Shown in pieces: positions 17,108 to 25,754 of a stretch of DNA of 64,000 nt (position 1 is the first letter of the stretch; each line of letters opens with the position of its first letter). The notes beneath the pieces were generated by a model, which saw only the letters and a program-made list of their open reading frames with translations, had not been told where the DNA came from and made no database searches. The DNA is from Bacillus suaedaesalsae (lineage in GTDB: Bacteria > Bacillota > Bacilli > Bacillales > SA4). The translations under genes were made by a program, and so were the position numbers. Location of the stretch: the NCBI RefSeq assembly GCF_016890225.1, contig NZ_JAFELM010000013.1, positions 124,001 through 188,000 on the forward strand. Reading direction: 5' to 3'.

Positions 17108-17304
17108 ATAGGTCAATAGAAGTACAAGCTGCTGTAAGGATTATGAAGGATGAAATTAATTCAAAATGAGCAAATTTTTTAGTTGTTTTCCAAATATGCT
17201 TATCAATTCGAAATGATATTTTTTCGAGGCTTCTTCTCGTCAAGGATGAAAGTATACCTCTTCAATTATTTAGAAATTGTCTATATAAACAAAAATGTTC
17301 ACCT

Positions 17305-18111
17305 TTAGTAAATACTCGCACACAATAAACCAAAATAAGTTGGAGCTTCGTATGATCGAAGTTTAATATGTCTCTCTTCTTCCGGGATGGCACCTGCTAA
17401 AATTAGTGCTTGCCATATTCCATCAGGTTTTGCAGCTTCTACAAATTCTTCATCAAAACCTTGTAATTTCTCTAGTTGATTTTGCTTTACAATTTGTAAT
17501 ACCTGTTCGTCTAACGTTTGTGCTGCAGGGTGATAGCCATAAGGTCCATTTTCGTTATGTGTATGAGACCAGTCACAACTAGCAACTAAACCTATCTTTT
17601 TATTTGAAGTTAATACCGCATTACGCACAGCTTTTCCAAATTCCAGGTGCTTCTCATAGGACAATTCCCTAGTTGGGTTAATCACGACAATCGGAACATT
17701 TGGCATGAACCGTAGCGGAACCATCACACCCCAGTCCATTGATAGGCTAGAATAAGGTCCTGATGCAGTAGCATAATTTATTAATCCTACCGGAAGTTCT
17801 AATTCATTTGCATGTTCCGCAATTTTTCTTGCTAACTCACGATCAACTCTGCGTTTCAATGTAAAAACGATATCGTTTTCTTCTATCGTCCCTTCCATAT
17901 TTTCTGAATCTGTAATCGAAAACTGGCCAGCTATTCGAGTTCCATGTGGTGTTAAAACAATAATTGCATCTGGTTTTGCCTTTTCCATTTCAAGACCTAT
18001 TTCCGTCATATTCCTTCTCGTTAATGACATCCTTTCAGGAGACTGTCCTTGAAGTTCTGGAATAATCTCTGTACCATGCGAAGTAATGCATGAAAAAACA
18101 AATGGATTCAT
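17305..18111 (-). CDS. LigB-type (class III) extradiol ring-cleavage dioxygenase family protein
   Basis: 268 residues. The LigB/DODA fold is indicated by the early SHGTE segment (His12), LTPHGTR (His56), CDWSHTHNENGPYGYHP and a late Glu in SYEAPTYFG (about 255), in positions matching the Fe(II) ligands His, His and Glu of the family. Members open catechol-type rings with O2; others of unknown function are common in Bacillus. A TTG 21 bp upstream is in frame, but the ATG at 18111 has AGGAGG at 7 nt. No aromatic degradation genes lie nearby, so the substrate is open. Confidence 0.82.
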   Translation of the reverse strand: MNPFVFSCITSHGTEIIPELQGQSPERMSLTRRNMTEIGLEMEKAKPDAIIVLTPHGTRIAGQFSITDSENMEGTIEENDIVFTLKRRVDRELARKIAEHANELELPVGLINYATASGPYSSLSMDWGVMVPLRFMPNVPIVVINPTRELSYEKHLEFGKAVRNAVLTSNKKIGLVASCDWSHTHNENGPYGYHPAAQTLDEQVLQIVKQNQLEKLQGFDEEFVEAAKPDGIWQALILAGAIPEEERHIKLRSYEAPTYFGLLCASIY

Positions 18112-18242
18112 TCGATTCCCTCCTATCCTCAATTTTTTTACTTAATATATTCGTGCTTTTCATTAAATCTCCTATTTCCGTATAACAAGAAATGTTTTCC
18201 ACATACTTAATGATAGATCATTTTTAGAACGGAGGAACTACT

Positions 18243-19421
18243 ATGCACTCTTCCAATTTATTTTCAGAAGATGAAGCCATTTGTACACAATACGAAAGTG
18301 ACCCTGATCACTTTTTTGGAGCTATATTTCCACCAACCTTCGAGAATTCTGTATTTGTCCATTCCTCTCATGAAGATCATGTAAAAGCAATCAAGGATGA
18401 GCGATTTCATTACTCATATTGGCGGGGGACAAACCCTACTTTAGATGTGGTCGAGAAGAAATTAGCGAGGTTAGAACGTGGTGAACAGTGTAAATGCTTC
18501 GCTTCCGGTATGGCTGCTATTCATGCTGCAATACTAAATAGTATTCAAGCTGGAGATCATGTTCTGTGCATTAGTAACATCTATAAATCAACGACAAACC
18601 TTCTAACATATATGAAGAAATTCAACGTTGATCATTCAGTTGTTTATTCAACGAAAACTTCAGATATTGAACAAGCGATTTTACCAAACACAAAATTATT
18701 CTTTATTGAGAATCCTACAGACTTGAATTTCCAGCTTGTTGATTTAAGTGAACTTGCTAACCTTGCAAAATCGAAAGGAATACGAACAATTGTTGATAAT
18801 ACTTGGGCAACCCCATTATTTCAAAAACCTTTACTTCACGGGATAGATATCGTTGTCCATTCCGCCTCAAAATATTTAGGGGGGCATATGGACTTAGTAG
18901 GTGGGGCCATTATTACAAGTAAGGAAATTATGAAAGATTTATTTCAGTATGAGTATTTATTATTTGGAGGATCACTCGGACCTAGAGAGGCTACTCTACT
19001 GCTTCGTGGGTTAAAAACCTTACCATTAAGAATGAAAGCTCACCAGGAGAATGCAATGAAGGTTGCTACATTCTTAGAAACACATCCTGCTGTCGAAAAG
19101 GTTAATTATCCTGGACTTCCGCCTGTGCGTGATTCTGAGCTTAGGACAAAACAATTAAGTGGTTTTTCTGGTCTGATGACTTTTGAATTAAGAGATGCTA
19201 ATTACGAAGCAATAAAAAGGGTTATAAATAAGGTCAAAGTGTTTAAAATCGGAGTATCATGGGGTACATTTGACAGTCTCATCTTATCACCCAATGTAGG
19301 TGATAACGAGGATGCTTTACTTAAGGAAAAAATAAGTCCTGGACTCATCCGAATATCTGTTGGACTAGAACCAGTTCAAATGCTAATAAATGACCTTAAC
19401 CAAGCACTATTTGAATGTTAA
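18243..19421 (+). CDS. Cys/Met-metabolism PLP-dependent enzyme (trans-sulfuration family)
   Basis: 392 residues. The cystathionine gamma-synthase/beta-lyase family is shown by YWRGTNPT (about 60-67; usually YSR..NPT), the FASGMAAIHAA loop, DNTWATP (185-191) and the PLP lysine in SASKYLGGHMD (Lys210). Reactions in this family include cystathionine synthesis or cleavage and methionine gamma-lyase chemistry; which applies cannot be told. The ribosome-binding site is CGGAGGAA. It is monocistronic, divergent from the dioxygenase gene, with no riboswitch or T-box in the 130-bp gap. A terminator follows. Confidence 0.9.
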   Translation: MHSSNLFSEDEAICTQYESDPDHFFGAIFPPTFENSVFVHSSHEDHVKAIKDERFHYSYWRGTNPTLDVVEKKLARLERGEQCKCFASGMAAIHAAILNSIQAGDHVLCISNIYKSTTNLLTYMKKFNVDHSVVYSTKTSDIEQAILPNTKLFFIENPTDLNFQLVDLSELANLAKSKGIRTIVDNTWATPLFQKPLLHGIDIVVHSASKYLGGHMDLVGGAIITSKEIMKDLFQYEYLLFGGSLGPREATLLLRGLKTLPLRMKAHQENAMKVATFLETHPAVEKVNYPGLPPVRDSELRTKQLSGFSGLMTFELRDANYEAIKRVINKVKVFKIGVSWGTFDSLILSPNVGDNEDALLKEKISPGLIRISVGLEPVQMLINDLNQALFEC

Positions 19422-19489
19422 ACTAGTGATACTTTTCTAGCAGTAAGTAGTTGGACGTTAAGAAATTTTTATTTTTTATAAACTATGTA

Positions 19490-19530
19490 GGAAGCGAGAA
19501 CTCCTTAAATAGGGTTTCTCGCCTTCTTTC
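19490..19530 (+). terminator. Probable terminator after the PLP enzyme gene
   Basis: GAAGCGAGAA pairs imperfectly with TTCTCGCCTTC and is followed by a short T-rich stretch. A family A MITE begins immediately after. Confidence 0.5.
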
Positions 19531-19726
19531 ATTAAGGCTCTTTTCTAAAACTTTGTTGCTGTTTAACACATTGGCTTTATGCTCAATTCGTTGATTTGTC
19601 TTTATAAGTATCAAGTTGAAAAGAGCGACTCTCTTAATGTATAGCTGACTCTTGCTACTAGGGTAAAAATCCGGCTTTTGGGATTTTTACAAAAACAACA
19701 ATTTATACGAAAACAGCCTTCATTAA
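19528..19726. mobile_element. MITE copy 3 (family A, divergent interior) with 8-bp target duplication
   Basis: The element proper is 19536-19718 (183 bp). Its ends are GGCTCTTTTCTAAAACTTTG on the left and the complement of GGCTGTTTTCGTATAAATTG on the right. It is flanked by perfect TTCATTAA repeats (19528-19535 and 19719-19726). The right repeat contains the stop codon of the MFS gene. The interior lacks the GC-rich core of copies 1 and 2, so only the ends define the family. Confidence 0.8.
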
Positions 19727-21003
19727 AGTTGAACTCCAGGTTTGATTGAGTTCTTTACCTCTCCCACTTCTTCCTCTCTACTATATCTCGGTAATGTAAA
19801 TAAGTAGTACACACCAACAACAAGCATTAATATCGCTATTCCAAAGTAGATAAAATCAACTGAGCTAATCACGTTTGGGAAAACTAAAGCAATAAGCCCT
19901 AAAGAAATTGATTGAGCTAACATCATAAGTGGATCCACCCACCCGTTCACTCTACCCATAAAGCTGGGATCAACAAGAGTAGGAATCCATCCAGCCAGAG
20001 CGACGTTAATCGGTGCAATCATAAAACCTGTCATTAATACGAAGCATAGGTAGAGCCATATTCCATCCGCAAACCCCATCCCCGCTGTAGACACAACGGT
20101 CATAAGCACTCCGAAAATGATTAACGTATGCGGTTTAAACTTCTTCCCCCACGTAGCACAAAGCGAGCTCCCAATAAATACACCAATTCCGAAGAAAATT
20201 GCAAATAACGAAGCATACCATTCATAGTTATCCGGTGCTAATTTAAACTTCATTGTAAATAACGGTAAAATTGCAAATCCACCATTAATAAAGCCAAAAA
20301 TAAAGAATCCAGAGACAATTGTAAGCAAAAGTTTTCTATCTAAAATATATCTTCCCCCAAGCTTAAAGTCTGTGATTGTTTGTTTAAAGCTCATATCTTT
20401 TATGCTATTTTTCCCGTTTGGCATTCTCGCTTCGACTGCAATGGAACATGCGCGAATTAGAAATGCCGAGACAATGAAACTCACACTATCAATAACCAGT
20501 GCACCATAAATCCCAATCGTTTTATACGTTAAGGCTCCTAACCCAACTCCAAATAGCATAAATATACTAAATACCATTTGATTCAAACCTGCTGCTGTTT
20601 GATATTGTTCTTTTGTTAATATCCCTTGAATTAGCCCCGCTTCTGCAGGGAAAAAGAATTTAGAGATAGCACTTCTTAAAAACAAAATGGCAAAGATGAG
20701 CGGAACACTATTCACGATAACAGCAATAAATAAAAATAGTGTTAATAACGCTCGAATCCAATCTGAGTACTCAGCAATCTTTTGGCGGTCTAATCGATCA
20801 GCCAGTACACCAACGAACAGAAATACTAATAGAGTCGGTAGAGAGTACATTAACTCAGCTAATGTCGCCAAATAAGGTTGGTCACTAAAATGATCTAATA
20901 AATAAAATGCAAATGCCATATTACCAATCGTGGAACCAAGTTGAGAAGTAATAGCACCTAAAAACAACTTTACAAAAGTGCGATTTTTAAATATCTCTTT
21001 CAT
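19723..21003 (-). CDS. MFS transporter, DHA3/macrolide-efflux-like
   Basis: 426 residues with twelve predicted membrane helices. The loop between helices 2 and 3 holds the MFS motif (VGVLADRLDRQK), and the profile resembles MefA/NreB-type proton-driven exporters. The start has GGAGGTATTAAT before ATG. Its stop codon TAA lies within the 8-bp target duplication of a MITE, so the insertion left the reading frame intact but separated the gene from any former terminator. Substrate unknown; drug or metal efflux is the usual role of the family. Confidence 0.88.
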   Translation of the reverse strand: MKEIFKNRTFVKLFLGAITSQLGSTIGNMAFAFYLLDHFSDQPYLATLAELMYSLPTLLVFLFVGVLADRLDRQKIAEYSDWIRALLTLFLFIAVIVNSVPLIFAILFLRSAISKFFFPAEAGLIQGILTKEQYQTAAGLNQMVFSIFMLFGVGLGALTYKTIGIYGALVIDSVSFIVSAFLIRACSIAVEARMPNGKNSIKDMSFKQTITDFKLGGRYILDRKLLLTIVSGFFIFGFINGGFAILPLFTMKFKLAPDNYEWYASLFAIFFGIGVFIGSSLCATWGKKFKPHTLIIFGVLMTVVSTAGMGFADGIWLYLCFVLMTGFMIAPINVALAGWIPTLVDPSFMGRVNGWVDPLMMLAQSISLGLIALVFPNVISSVDFIYFGIAILMLVVGVYYLFTLPRYSREEEVGEVKNSIKPGVQL

Positions 21004-21016
21004 ATTAATACCTCCA

Positions 21017-21055
21017 CAAAAAAGGTGATTACACGTATACTTACTGCAATCACCT
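21017..21055 (-). terminator. Terminator after the 21063-21689 gene pair
   Basis: On the minus strand AGGTGATT pairs with AATCACCT across a 17-nt loop and is followed by six U residues. It ends 14 bp before the start codon of the MFS gene. Confidence 0.7.
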
Positions 21056-21062
21056 CTAGCAT

Positions 21063-21320
21063 TTATAACGTAATCCTTACTATTGTCCCGTCTTTGTCTT
21101 TAACATTAACAAGCTCTGTGCCTTTAAACTCTTTTAGACTATGAATTAGTTGCTTTAACGTCTTATGATCTAGTTGTTGGATCATCTCTGCATACTCACT
21201 GCCAATCTTTTTTTTCAACAAGTTTACTACAACATTAGATGTTCCCATTGACAGAAGTGTATATGGAATCCAAATACGTATTGGAAATTTCAAATCAGGT
21301 GTCACCACTTTTATCTTCAT
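21063..21320 (-). CDS. Small protein of unknown function, partner of the SHOCT-like protein
   Basis: 85 residues, beginning MKIKVVTPDLKFPIRIWIPY, with one moderately hydrophobic stretch (about 15-33) and a C-terminal pair of beta strands. No family is recognised with confidence. It starts 3 bp after the stop codon of the upstream gene and has only a weak ribosome-binding site, so translational coupling is likely. The two C-terminal segments, here KDKDGTIVRITL and in the neighbour ESADGEKVLIVIE, look alike, which suggests that the two proteins share a beta-hairpin module. Confidence 0.65.
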   Translation of the reverse strand: MKIKVVTPDLKFPIRIWIPYTLLSMGTSNVVVNLLKKKIGSEYAEMIQQLDHKTLKQLIHSLKEFKGTELVNVKDKDGTIVRITL

Positions 21321-21323
21321 AAT

Positions 21324-21689
21324 CTATTCAATCACGATGAGGACCTTTTCTCCGTCCGCACTTTCCACATCCACAATCGGTCCTTCAACATTATTTACGA
21401 TCGCTTCTAAAATTAAATTGATATCTACACCATTAAGGTGCTGTTGTACTGCTGGTATATGTCCAATCGCCCCGTGTAAAGATTTCACTAATTTCAATGG
21501 TAAATTGACCTTTACCTTATCGCCATCAACAGAATCCACAAGAATTTTCAAGCTCTTTTCCATATATTTGTTTGTGTCAATAGTCGGAGCTGTTTCTTCC
21601 TTTAATGCAGATAAAATCTCAGCAGCCTCTTCATTATTTAACTTTCCGTCCTGTAACAATTCAAGTACCTTTGAAATATCAGATTTCAT
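21324..21689 (-). CDS. SHOCT-like domain protein
   Basis: 121 residues. The N-terminal 30 residues (ISKVLELLQDGKLNNEEAAE) form a SHOCT-like helical hairpin as found at the start of YvlB-type proteins. The remainder holds VDGDKVKVNLPLKLVKSL and DGEKVLIVIE strands. Ribosome-binding site GAGGAGGAG. It forms an operon with the 85-residue gene. A DUF2089 regulator gene lies 112 bp upstream and ends in a similar helical hairpin. Function unknown; links to envelope-stress genes exist for the family, but none is visible here. Confidence 0.72.
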   Translation of the reverse strand: MKSDISKVLELLQDGKLNNEEAAEILSALKEETAPTIDTNKYMEKSLKILVDSVDGDKVKVNLPLKLVKSLHGAIGHIPAVQQHLNGVDINLILEAIVNNVEGPIVDVESADGEKVLIVIE

Positions 21690-21769
21690 TTATTCTCCTC
21701 CTCAAATTTTACTATCTCGACGAATGCCCTTTAATCTTGTAAAATGATGGTACACACATTTTTTTGGAT

Positions 21770-21804
21770 AGCACTTCTACTCTTTTAGTGAAGTGCTTTT
21801 TTTA
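21770..21804 (+). other. Hairpin with T-run facing the plus strand
   Basis: AGCACTTC pairs with GAAGTGCT and is followed by TTTTTTT on the plus strand, although both flanking genes are on the minus strand. For the minus strand it is a plain hairpin with no U-tract. It may block antisense transcription or act as an attenuating or processing structure between the DUF2089 and SHOCT genes. Confidence 0.5.
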
Positions 21805-22173
21805 TTTTTTCTTCAGCATTTTCACTGCTTCTTCAGGACTAATGTCCCCACTGCCAAGTCGATCCAGAATATTTTTCTTTTCCTCTGCCTTCTCTTGGTT
21901 TACTTGATATGGATCACCAAGCTCTGAAATAATTTCTTCTAGTTTGTTTCTAACTGTTGGATAGGATATTCCTAAAACCTTTTCCACTTCTTTAATACTT
22001 CCCCTACAGAGTATAAAAGTCTGGATGAATTGAAGTTGTTCCTTATTCAATGAAAACAATGCTGGAAAGTCAAATTTGTTTTCGATCGTTGTGTGACAAT
22101 GTCCACAGGTTAACTTTGTGACATTTAATCTTTCCTCACATATCGGACAGGTTGTAATTACTTCTATACCCAT
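21802..22173 (-). CDS. DUF2089 family putative regulator (zinc ribbon + HTH)
   Basis: 123 residues. The N-terminal zinc ribbon has CPIC and CGHC pairs (about residues 8-23). A helical segment with GSIKEVEKVLGISYPTVRNK is a helix-turn-helix, followed by a C-terminal SHOCT-like tail (LGSGDISPEEAVKMLKKK). This is the DUF2089 layout, whose members are probable transcription regulators. The start at 22173 follows GGAGGTG with 7 nt; an in-frame ATG 39 bp upstream has no such site. It probably controls the adjacent downstream gene pair. Inference only; ligand unknown. Confidence 0.82.
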   Translation of the reverse strand: MGIEVITTCPICEERLNVTKLTCGHCHTTIENKFDFPALFSLNKEQLQFIQTFILCRGSIKEVEKVLGISYPTVRNKLEEIISELGDPYQVNQEKAEEKKNILDRLGSGDISPEEAVKMLKKK

Positions 22174-22287
22174 TTTTTTCCACCTCCATAAACTGATTAT
22201 ATGATTTATCATTAATTAAATCAATCAAATAATTAATTATTTTAAACTTAAAATTAATTATTTTAATAATCCTATTAAAATATACAT

Positions 22288-22323
22288 AAAAAGGGTTACC
22301 CTTTCATTCGGGTAACCCTTTTT
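22288..22323. terminator. Bidirectional terminator after the DHA2 exporter
   Basis: AAAAAGGGTTACCC pairs perfectly with GGGTAACCCTTTTT. It follows the 22337-23875 gene by 14 bp. Confidence 0.9.
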
Positions 22324-22336
22324 CTACATGATACGA

Positions 22337-23875
22337 TTACTTGTTTGTTATTGATTGACTTTGTTTGTACTCAATAGACTCACTTAATTGATCTTTCGTC
22401 ATGATGAGCGCTCCAATAAATGCAAGTACAGATGGGATAATAGCCCACATAAACGTAAAGGTAATAGAGGAAGATAGGACATCTGTGATCTTATCCAACA
22501 CTGGCTCTGGAATTTGCGCGCGTGCCTCTGGCTGTAAAATGGCTCTTGGATCATTCAGCATCGAGCCATTCATTCCGTTTCCGTTCATTCCTGCGAATAT
22601 CTCCTGTAAACTAGAAGTAAAATCATTACGTTGAATAATCCCAAATATCGTTATACCTAGTGTCATTCCTAATGAGCGTATAAATGAGACAGTTGAGTTT
22701 ACCGATCCTCTCATGGATGGCTCAAAATGATGAATCGCCGCATTCGGTAGAACAGAAAAAGTTGCACCAATTCCTAGCCCTGTCACAATCATATATAGCG
22801 TAACCAATAGCCTGCTGGAATCTGGACTTAGCGTACTTAATAACGCTATTCCAGCAATAAGAATAATTGTAAAGATGATTAATATCCTTCTATAACTGAT
22901 TCTGTTCATTAAAAATCCACCACCAGTTGCCGAAACAACCGATCCTACCATCATTGGCAATAGAACTAGACCAGAATTTGTGGCCGTTCCCCCTAGTACT
23001 CCCTGTATATAGATAGGAATATAGATAGATGCTGTAATAAATGCCATACCACTGAATAAACCAATTACGTTACTTGCTGTGAACAAGCGGTTCTTGAACA
23101 TTGGAAATGAGATAATCGGTTCTTCTGCTTTTCTCTCAATTAAAACAAAAATGACAGATAAGATTGTAAATGAAACAAACAAACTGACAATGACCGAAGA
23201 ATCCCACTCATATTCATTTCCACCAAGTTCAAGAGCAAACATCACGGAAACAATCGCACCAACTAATGTGATCGCTCCCCACCAATCGATTTTTTGTTTC
23301 TTATGAACTGCTGATTCTTTGTAAAAAACCGCAATAAAAATAAATGCGATAATACCTAGTGGAACATTAACGTAAAATATCCATTCCCAGCTAATATAGT
23401 CCGTAATATATGCGCCTAGTAATGGACCAAATATACTTGATAATCCGAACACGGCTCCAAATAACCCACCTAGTTTGCCTCTTTGCTCTACTGGTACTGT
23501 ATCAAACATGATGGTGAACGCAATGGGAATCAGGGCCCCTGCACCTATACCTTGTATAGCACGATAAATACTAAGCTCTGTAATGGTGTTTGCGGTCCCA
23601 CATAAAATGGAACCAAATAAGAAAACGATTAATCCAAATATAAAAAATCGCTTCCGACCAAACATGTCAGATAATTTTCCGAAGATCGGCATACCCGCCA
23701 TTTCAGCCACCATATAAGCCGAGGTTACCCAAACGAATTTATCAAAGCCTCCAAGCTCACCTACAATGGTACCCATGGCGGTTGCAACAATTGTGTTATC
23801 CATTGATGCCATTAGAATGCTAAGCAGGAGACCTGCTATAACAAATCCCAAATGACTTTGTTTTGTTTTTGTCAT
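22337..23875 (-). CDS. DHA2-family (14-helix) MFS multidrug exporter
   Basis: 512 residues with fourteen predicted membrane helices of the EmrB/QacA type. Signatures are the MASMDNTIVATAMGTI opening helix, GKLSDMFGRKRFF (motif A) and the FGPLLGAYITDYISWEWIFY segment (motif C region). It should expel drugs or other amphipathic compounds using the proton gradient. The start at 23875 has a GAAGGGA site and the 146-bp gap to the next gene contains a TATAAT-like element, so it may have its own promoter. A second DHA2 gene lies directly upstream. Confidence 0.92.
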   Translation of the reverse strand: MTKTKQSHLGFVIAGLLLSILMASMDNTIVATAMGTIVGELGGFDKFVWVTSAYMVAEMAGMPIFGKLSDMFGRKRFFIFGLIVFLFGSILCGTANTITELSIYRAIQGIGAGALIPIAFTIMFDTVPVEQRGKLGGLFGAVFGLSSIFGPLLGAYITDYISWEWIFYVNVPLGIIAFIFIAVFYKESAVHKKQKIDWWGAITLVGAIVSVMFALELGGNEYEWDSSVIVSLFVSFTILSVIFVLIERKAEEPIISFPMFKNRLFTASNVIGLFSGMAFITASIYIPIYIQGVLGGTATNSGLVLLPMMVGSVVSATGGGFLMNRISYRRILIIFTIILIAGIALLSTLSPDSSRLLVTLYMIVTGLGIGATFSVLPNAAIHHFEPSMRGSVNSTVSFIRSLGMTLGITIFGIIQRNDFTSSLQEIFAGMNGNGMNGSMLNDPRAILQPEARAQIPEPVLDKITDVLSSSITFTFMWAIIPSVLAFIGALIMTKDQLSESIEYKQSQSITNK

Positions 23876-23984
23876 TGTATGTATTTCCCTTCAACTGGAT
23901 TTTCTCTTGACATCTAATCTATCATAATTTTGTTTGTATTATATAGGCACTTTTTGTAAATTTTATTTACATATTTCGACTACT

Positions 23985-24014
23985 AAAAGGAGAGGATTTC
24001 AAAAAATCCTCTCC
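23985..24014 (-). terminator. Terminator of the 24022-25560 exporter gene
   Basis: GGAGAGGATTT pairs with AAATCCTCTCC around a short A-rich loop; on the minus strand four U residues follow. Confidence 0.75.
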
Positions 24015-24021
24015 CACTTCA

Positions 24022-25560
24022 TTAATTATTTCCAGCCAACTTTGGCATCACTGCGCCACCATCAGTCTTTTTACCAATAATGTCTTCTTCTTGTTTTGCA
24101 CGTTTAATAAAGAATGCCATAACAAGCGCAAGTGCCGCTATGAATACAGAAACGAAGAAGGCAAAATTTATTCCATCTAATGTTGCTTGCATTGTAATTT
24201 GTTCCTTCAGTTGAGCCACTTGCTCAGCAGTAGGTTGAGCACCGCTAGAAGCTGCATTTTTCATAGCTACATTACCAAGTTCAATACCTCGTGATTCTGC
24301 ACGGTTAGACATGATTGTAACAAGCAGAGCTGTTCCAATTGCACCTGATACTTGTTGTAAGGTGTTGTTCATCGCTGTTCCGTGCGGGTAGTACACCGCA
24401 GGAAGTTGGTTTAGCCCATTTGTTGATACTGGCATCATAACCATTGACATTCCAAACATACGAACTGTATATAAGATGATTAGTTCTGTGTAGGAGGTAT
24501 CCATTGTTAACTTACTAAAAAGATAACTTGTAACAACCGTAATAGCTAAACCTACAATGGCTAATATGCGTCCGCCATACTTATCAAATAATTTCCCAGT
24601 AATTGGAGACATAACTGCCATAAGTATGGCACCAGGCAACAGCATAAGTCCAGCATCTAAAGGTGAGATACCTCTGATTGTTTGAACATAAATCGGTAGT
24701 AATAACATACCTGAGAACATTGCCATTGTAAGGACCATTGAGATCGAAATAGATAATGCATACATTGGATATTTGAAGATTTTAAAGTTAAGCATAGGTG
24801 TATCTTGGTACACCTGACGTAAAATAAACCACGTTAACGCAATTACACCTGCTGCAATCGTTCCATATACATATGGACTATCCCAACCTTTGTTTCCAGC
24901 GGAACTAAATCCATATAACAATCCACCAAATCCGATACTTGAAAGCAATACCGAAAAGTAATCTAACTTTATGTTTAGACGTTCCTTCTTATCTTTAATC
25001 AAGAAGATCCCTAAAAGTAATACAATAACAGCAATTGGAGTTACAAAATGGAATAACATTCTCCAACCATAATGTTCGACTAAATATCCTGATAATGTAG
25101 GTCCAATAGCAGGAGCTCCCATTAACACTAGACCAAACACACCCATTGCCGCGCCTCTTTTTTCAACAGGGAAGCTTACTAACATGACATTCATTAATAA
25201 AGGCATTAATATCGCTGATCCAGATGCTTGCGTCATTCTTCCTGCTAATAATAATGGAAATTCATGCGCAAATCCTGCAAGGACAGTACCTAATAGGAAT
25301 AAGCCCATTGCTGCAATATATAGCTTTCGAACAGAATATTTTTGTATCAAAAAGGCTGTTGTAGGAATTAACACTCCATTTACTAACATGAATCCAGTTG
25401 TTAACCATTGTACTGTAGATGGTCCTACCTCTAAATCATCCATAATTGACGGTAAAGCAATATTCAATAAAGTATTATTTAAAAATGCAATAAATGCAGC
25501 AACCATTAATACGGCTAATAGTCCATATGGTGGACGTTCATGATTAATTGATGAATCCAT
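24022..25560 (-). CDS. DHA2-family MFS multidrug exporter, TetR-linked
   Basis: 512 residues with fourteen predicted helices. Signatures are LNNTLLNIALPSI in helix 1, the SVRKLYIAAMGLF segment after helix 2 and MGAPAIGPTLSGYLVEHYGW (motif C). A long loop (about 445-470) precedes the last helix. The ATG at 25560 lies 7 nt after AAGGAGG; the ATG at 25566 is only 1-2 nt away from it and cannot be used efficiently. It is divergent from a TetR-family repressor gene, the usual layout of an inducible efflux pump. Confidence 0.92.
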   Translation of the reverse strand: MDSSINHERPPYGLLAVLMVAAFIAFLNNTLLNIALPSIMDDLEVGPSTVQWLTTGFMLVNGVLIPTTAFLIQKYSVRKLYIAAMGLFLLGTVLAGFAHEFPLLLAGRMTQASGSAILMPLLMNVMLVSFPVEKRGAAMGVFGLVLMGAPAIGPTLSGYLVEHYGWRMLFHFVTPIAVIVLLLGIFLIKDKKERLNIKLDYFSVLLSSIGFGGLLYGFSSAGNKGWDSPYVYGTIAAGVIALTWFILRQVYQDTPMLNFKIFKYPMYALSISISMVLTMAMFSGMLLLPIYVQTIRGISPLDAGLMLLPGAILMAVMSPITGKLFDKYGGRILAIVGLAITVVTSYLFSKLTMDTSYTELIILYTVRMFGMSMVMMPVSTNGLNQLPAVYYPHGTAMNNTLQQVSGAIGTALLVTIMSNRAESRGIELGNVAMKNAASSGAQPTAEQVAQLKEQITMQATLDGINFAFFVSVFIAALALVMAFFIKRAKQEEDIIGKKTDGGAVMPKLAGNN

Positions 25561-25639
25561 TTCCATTCCTCCTTATACACACGGTACAATTATTTATACC
25601 CTTTGTTCACATTCACATAAAATCTATAATATAACATCA

Positions 25640-25734
25640 GTACAAATTGTGCAATTGAAAAATACTGTCATTTATAGTGTTTGTGAAACTGGTATAAATA
25701 CGTTACGATGACTAGTATACTACTCGTACAAATT
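25640..25734. promoter_or_regulatory. Candidate TetR operator region (direct repeats)
   Basis: GTACAAATT occurs at 25640-25648 and again at 25726-25734, in the 194-bp region between the divergent exporter and TetR genes. One copy is near each start codon. Each copy could be part of an operator, but the palindromic partner halves are poor, so this is only suggestive. Confidence 0.35.
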
Positions 25735-25754
25735 CATGTTAAAAAGGTGATTCA

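Noticed and set aside
17040-17243. Open frame of 67 codons upstream of des
   Set aside because: It covers the predicted des promoter and DesR operator and lacks a ribosome-binding site.
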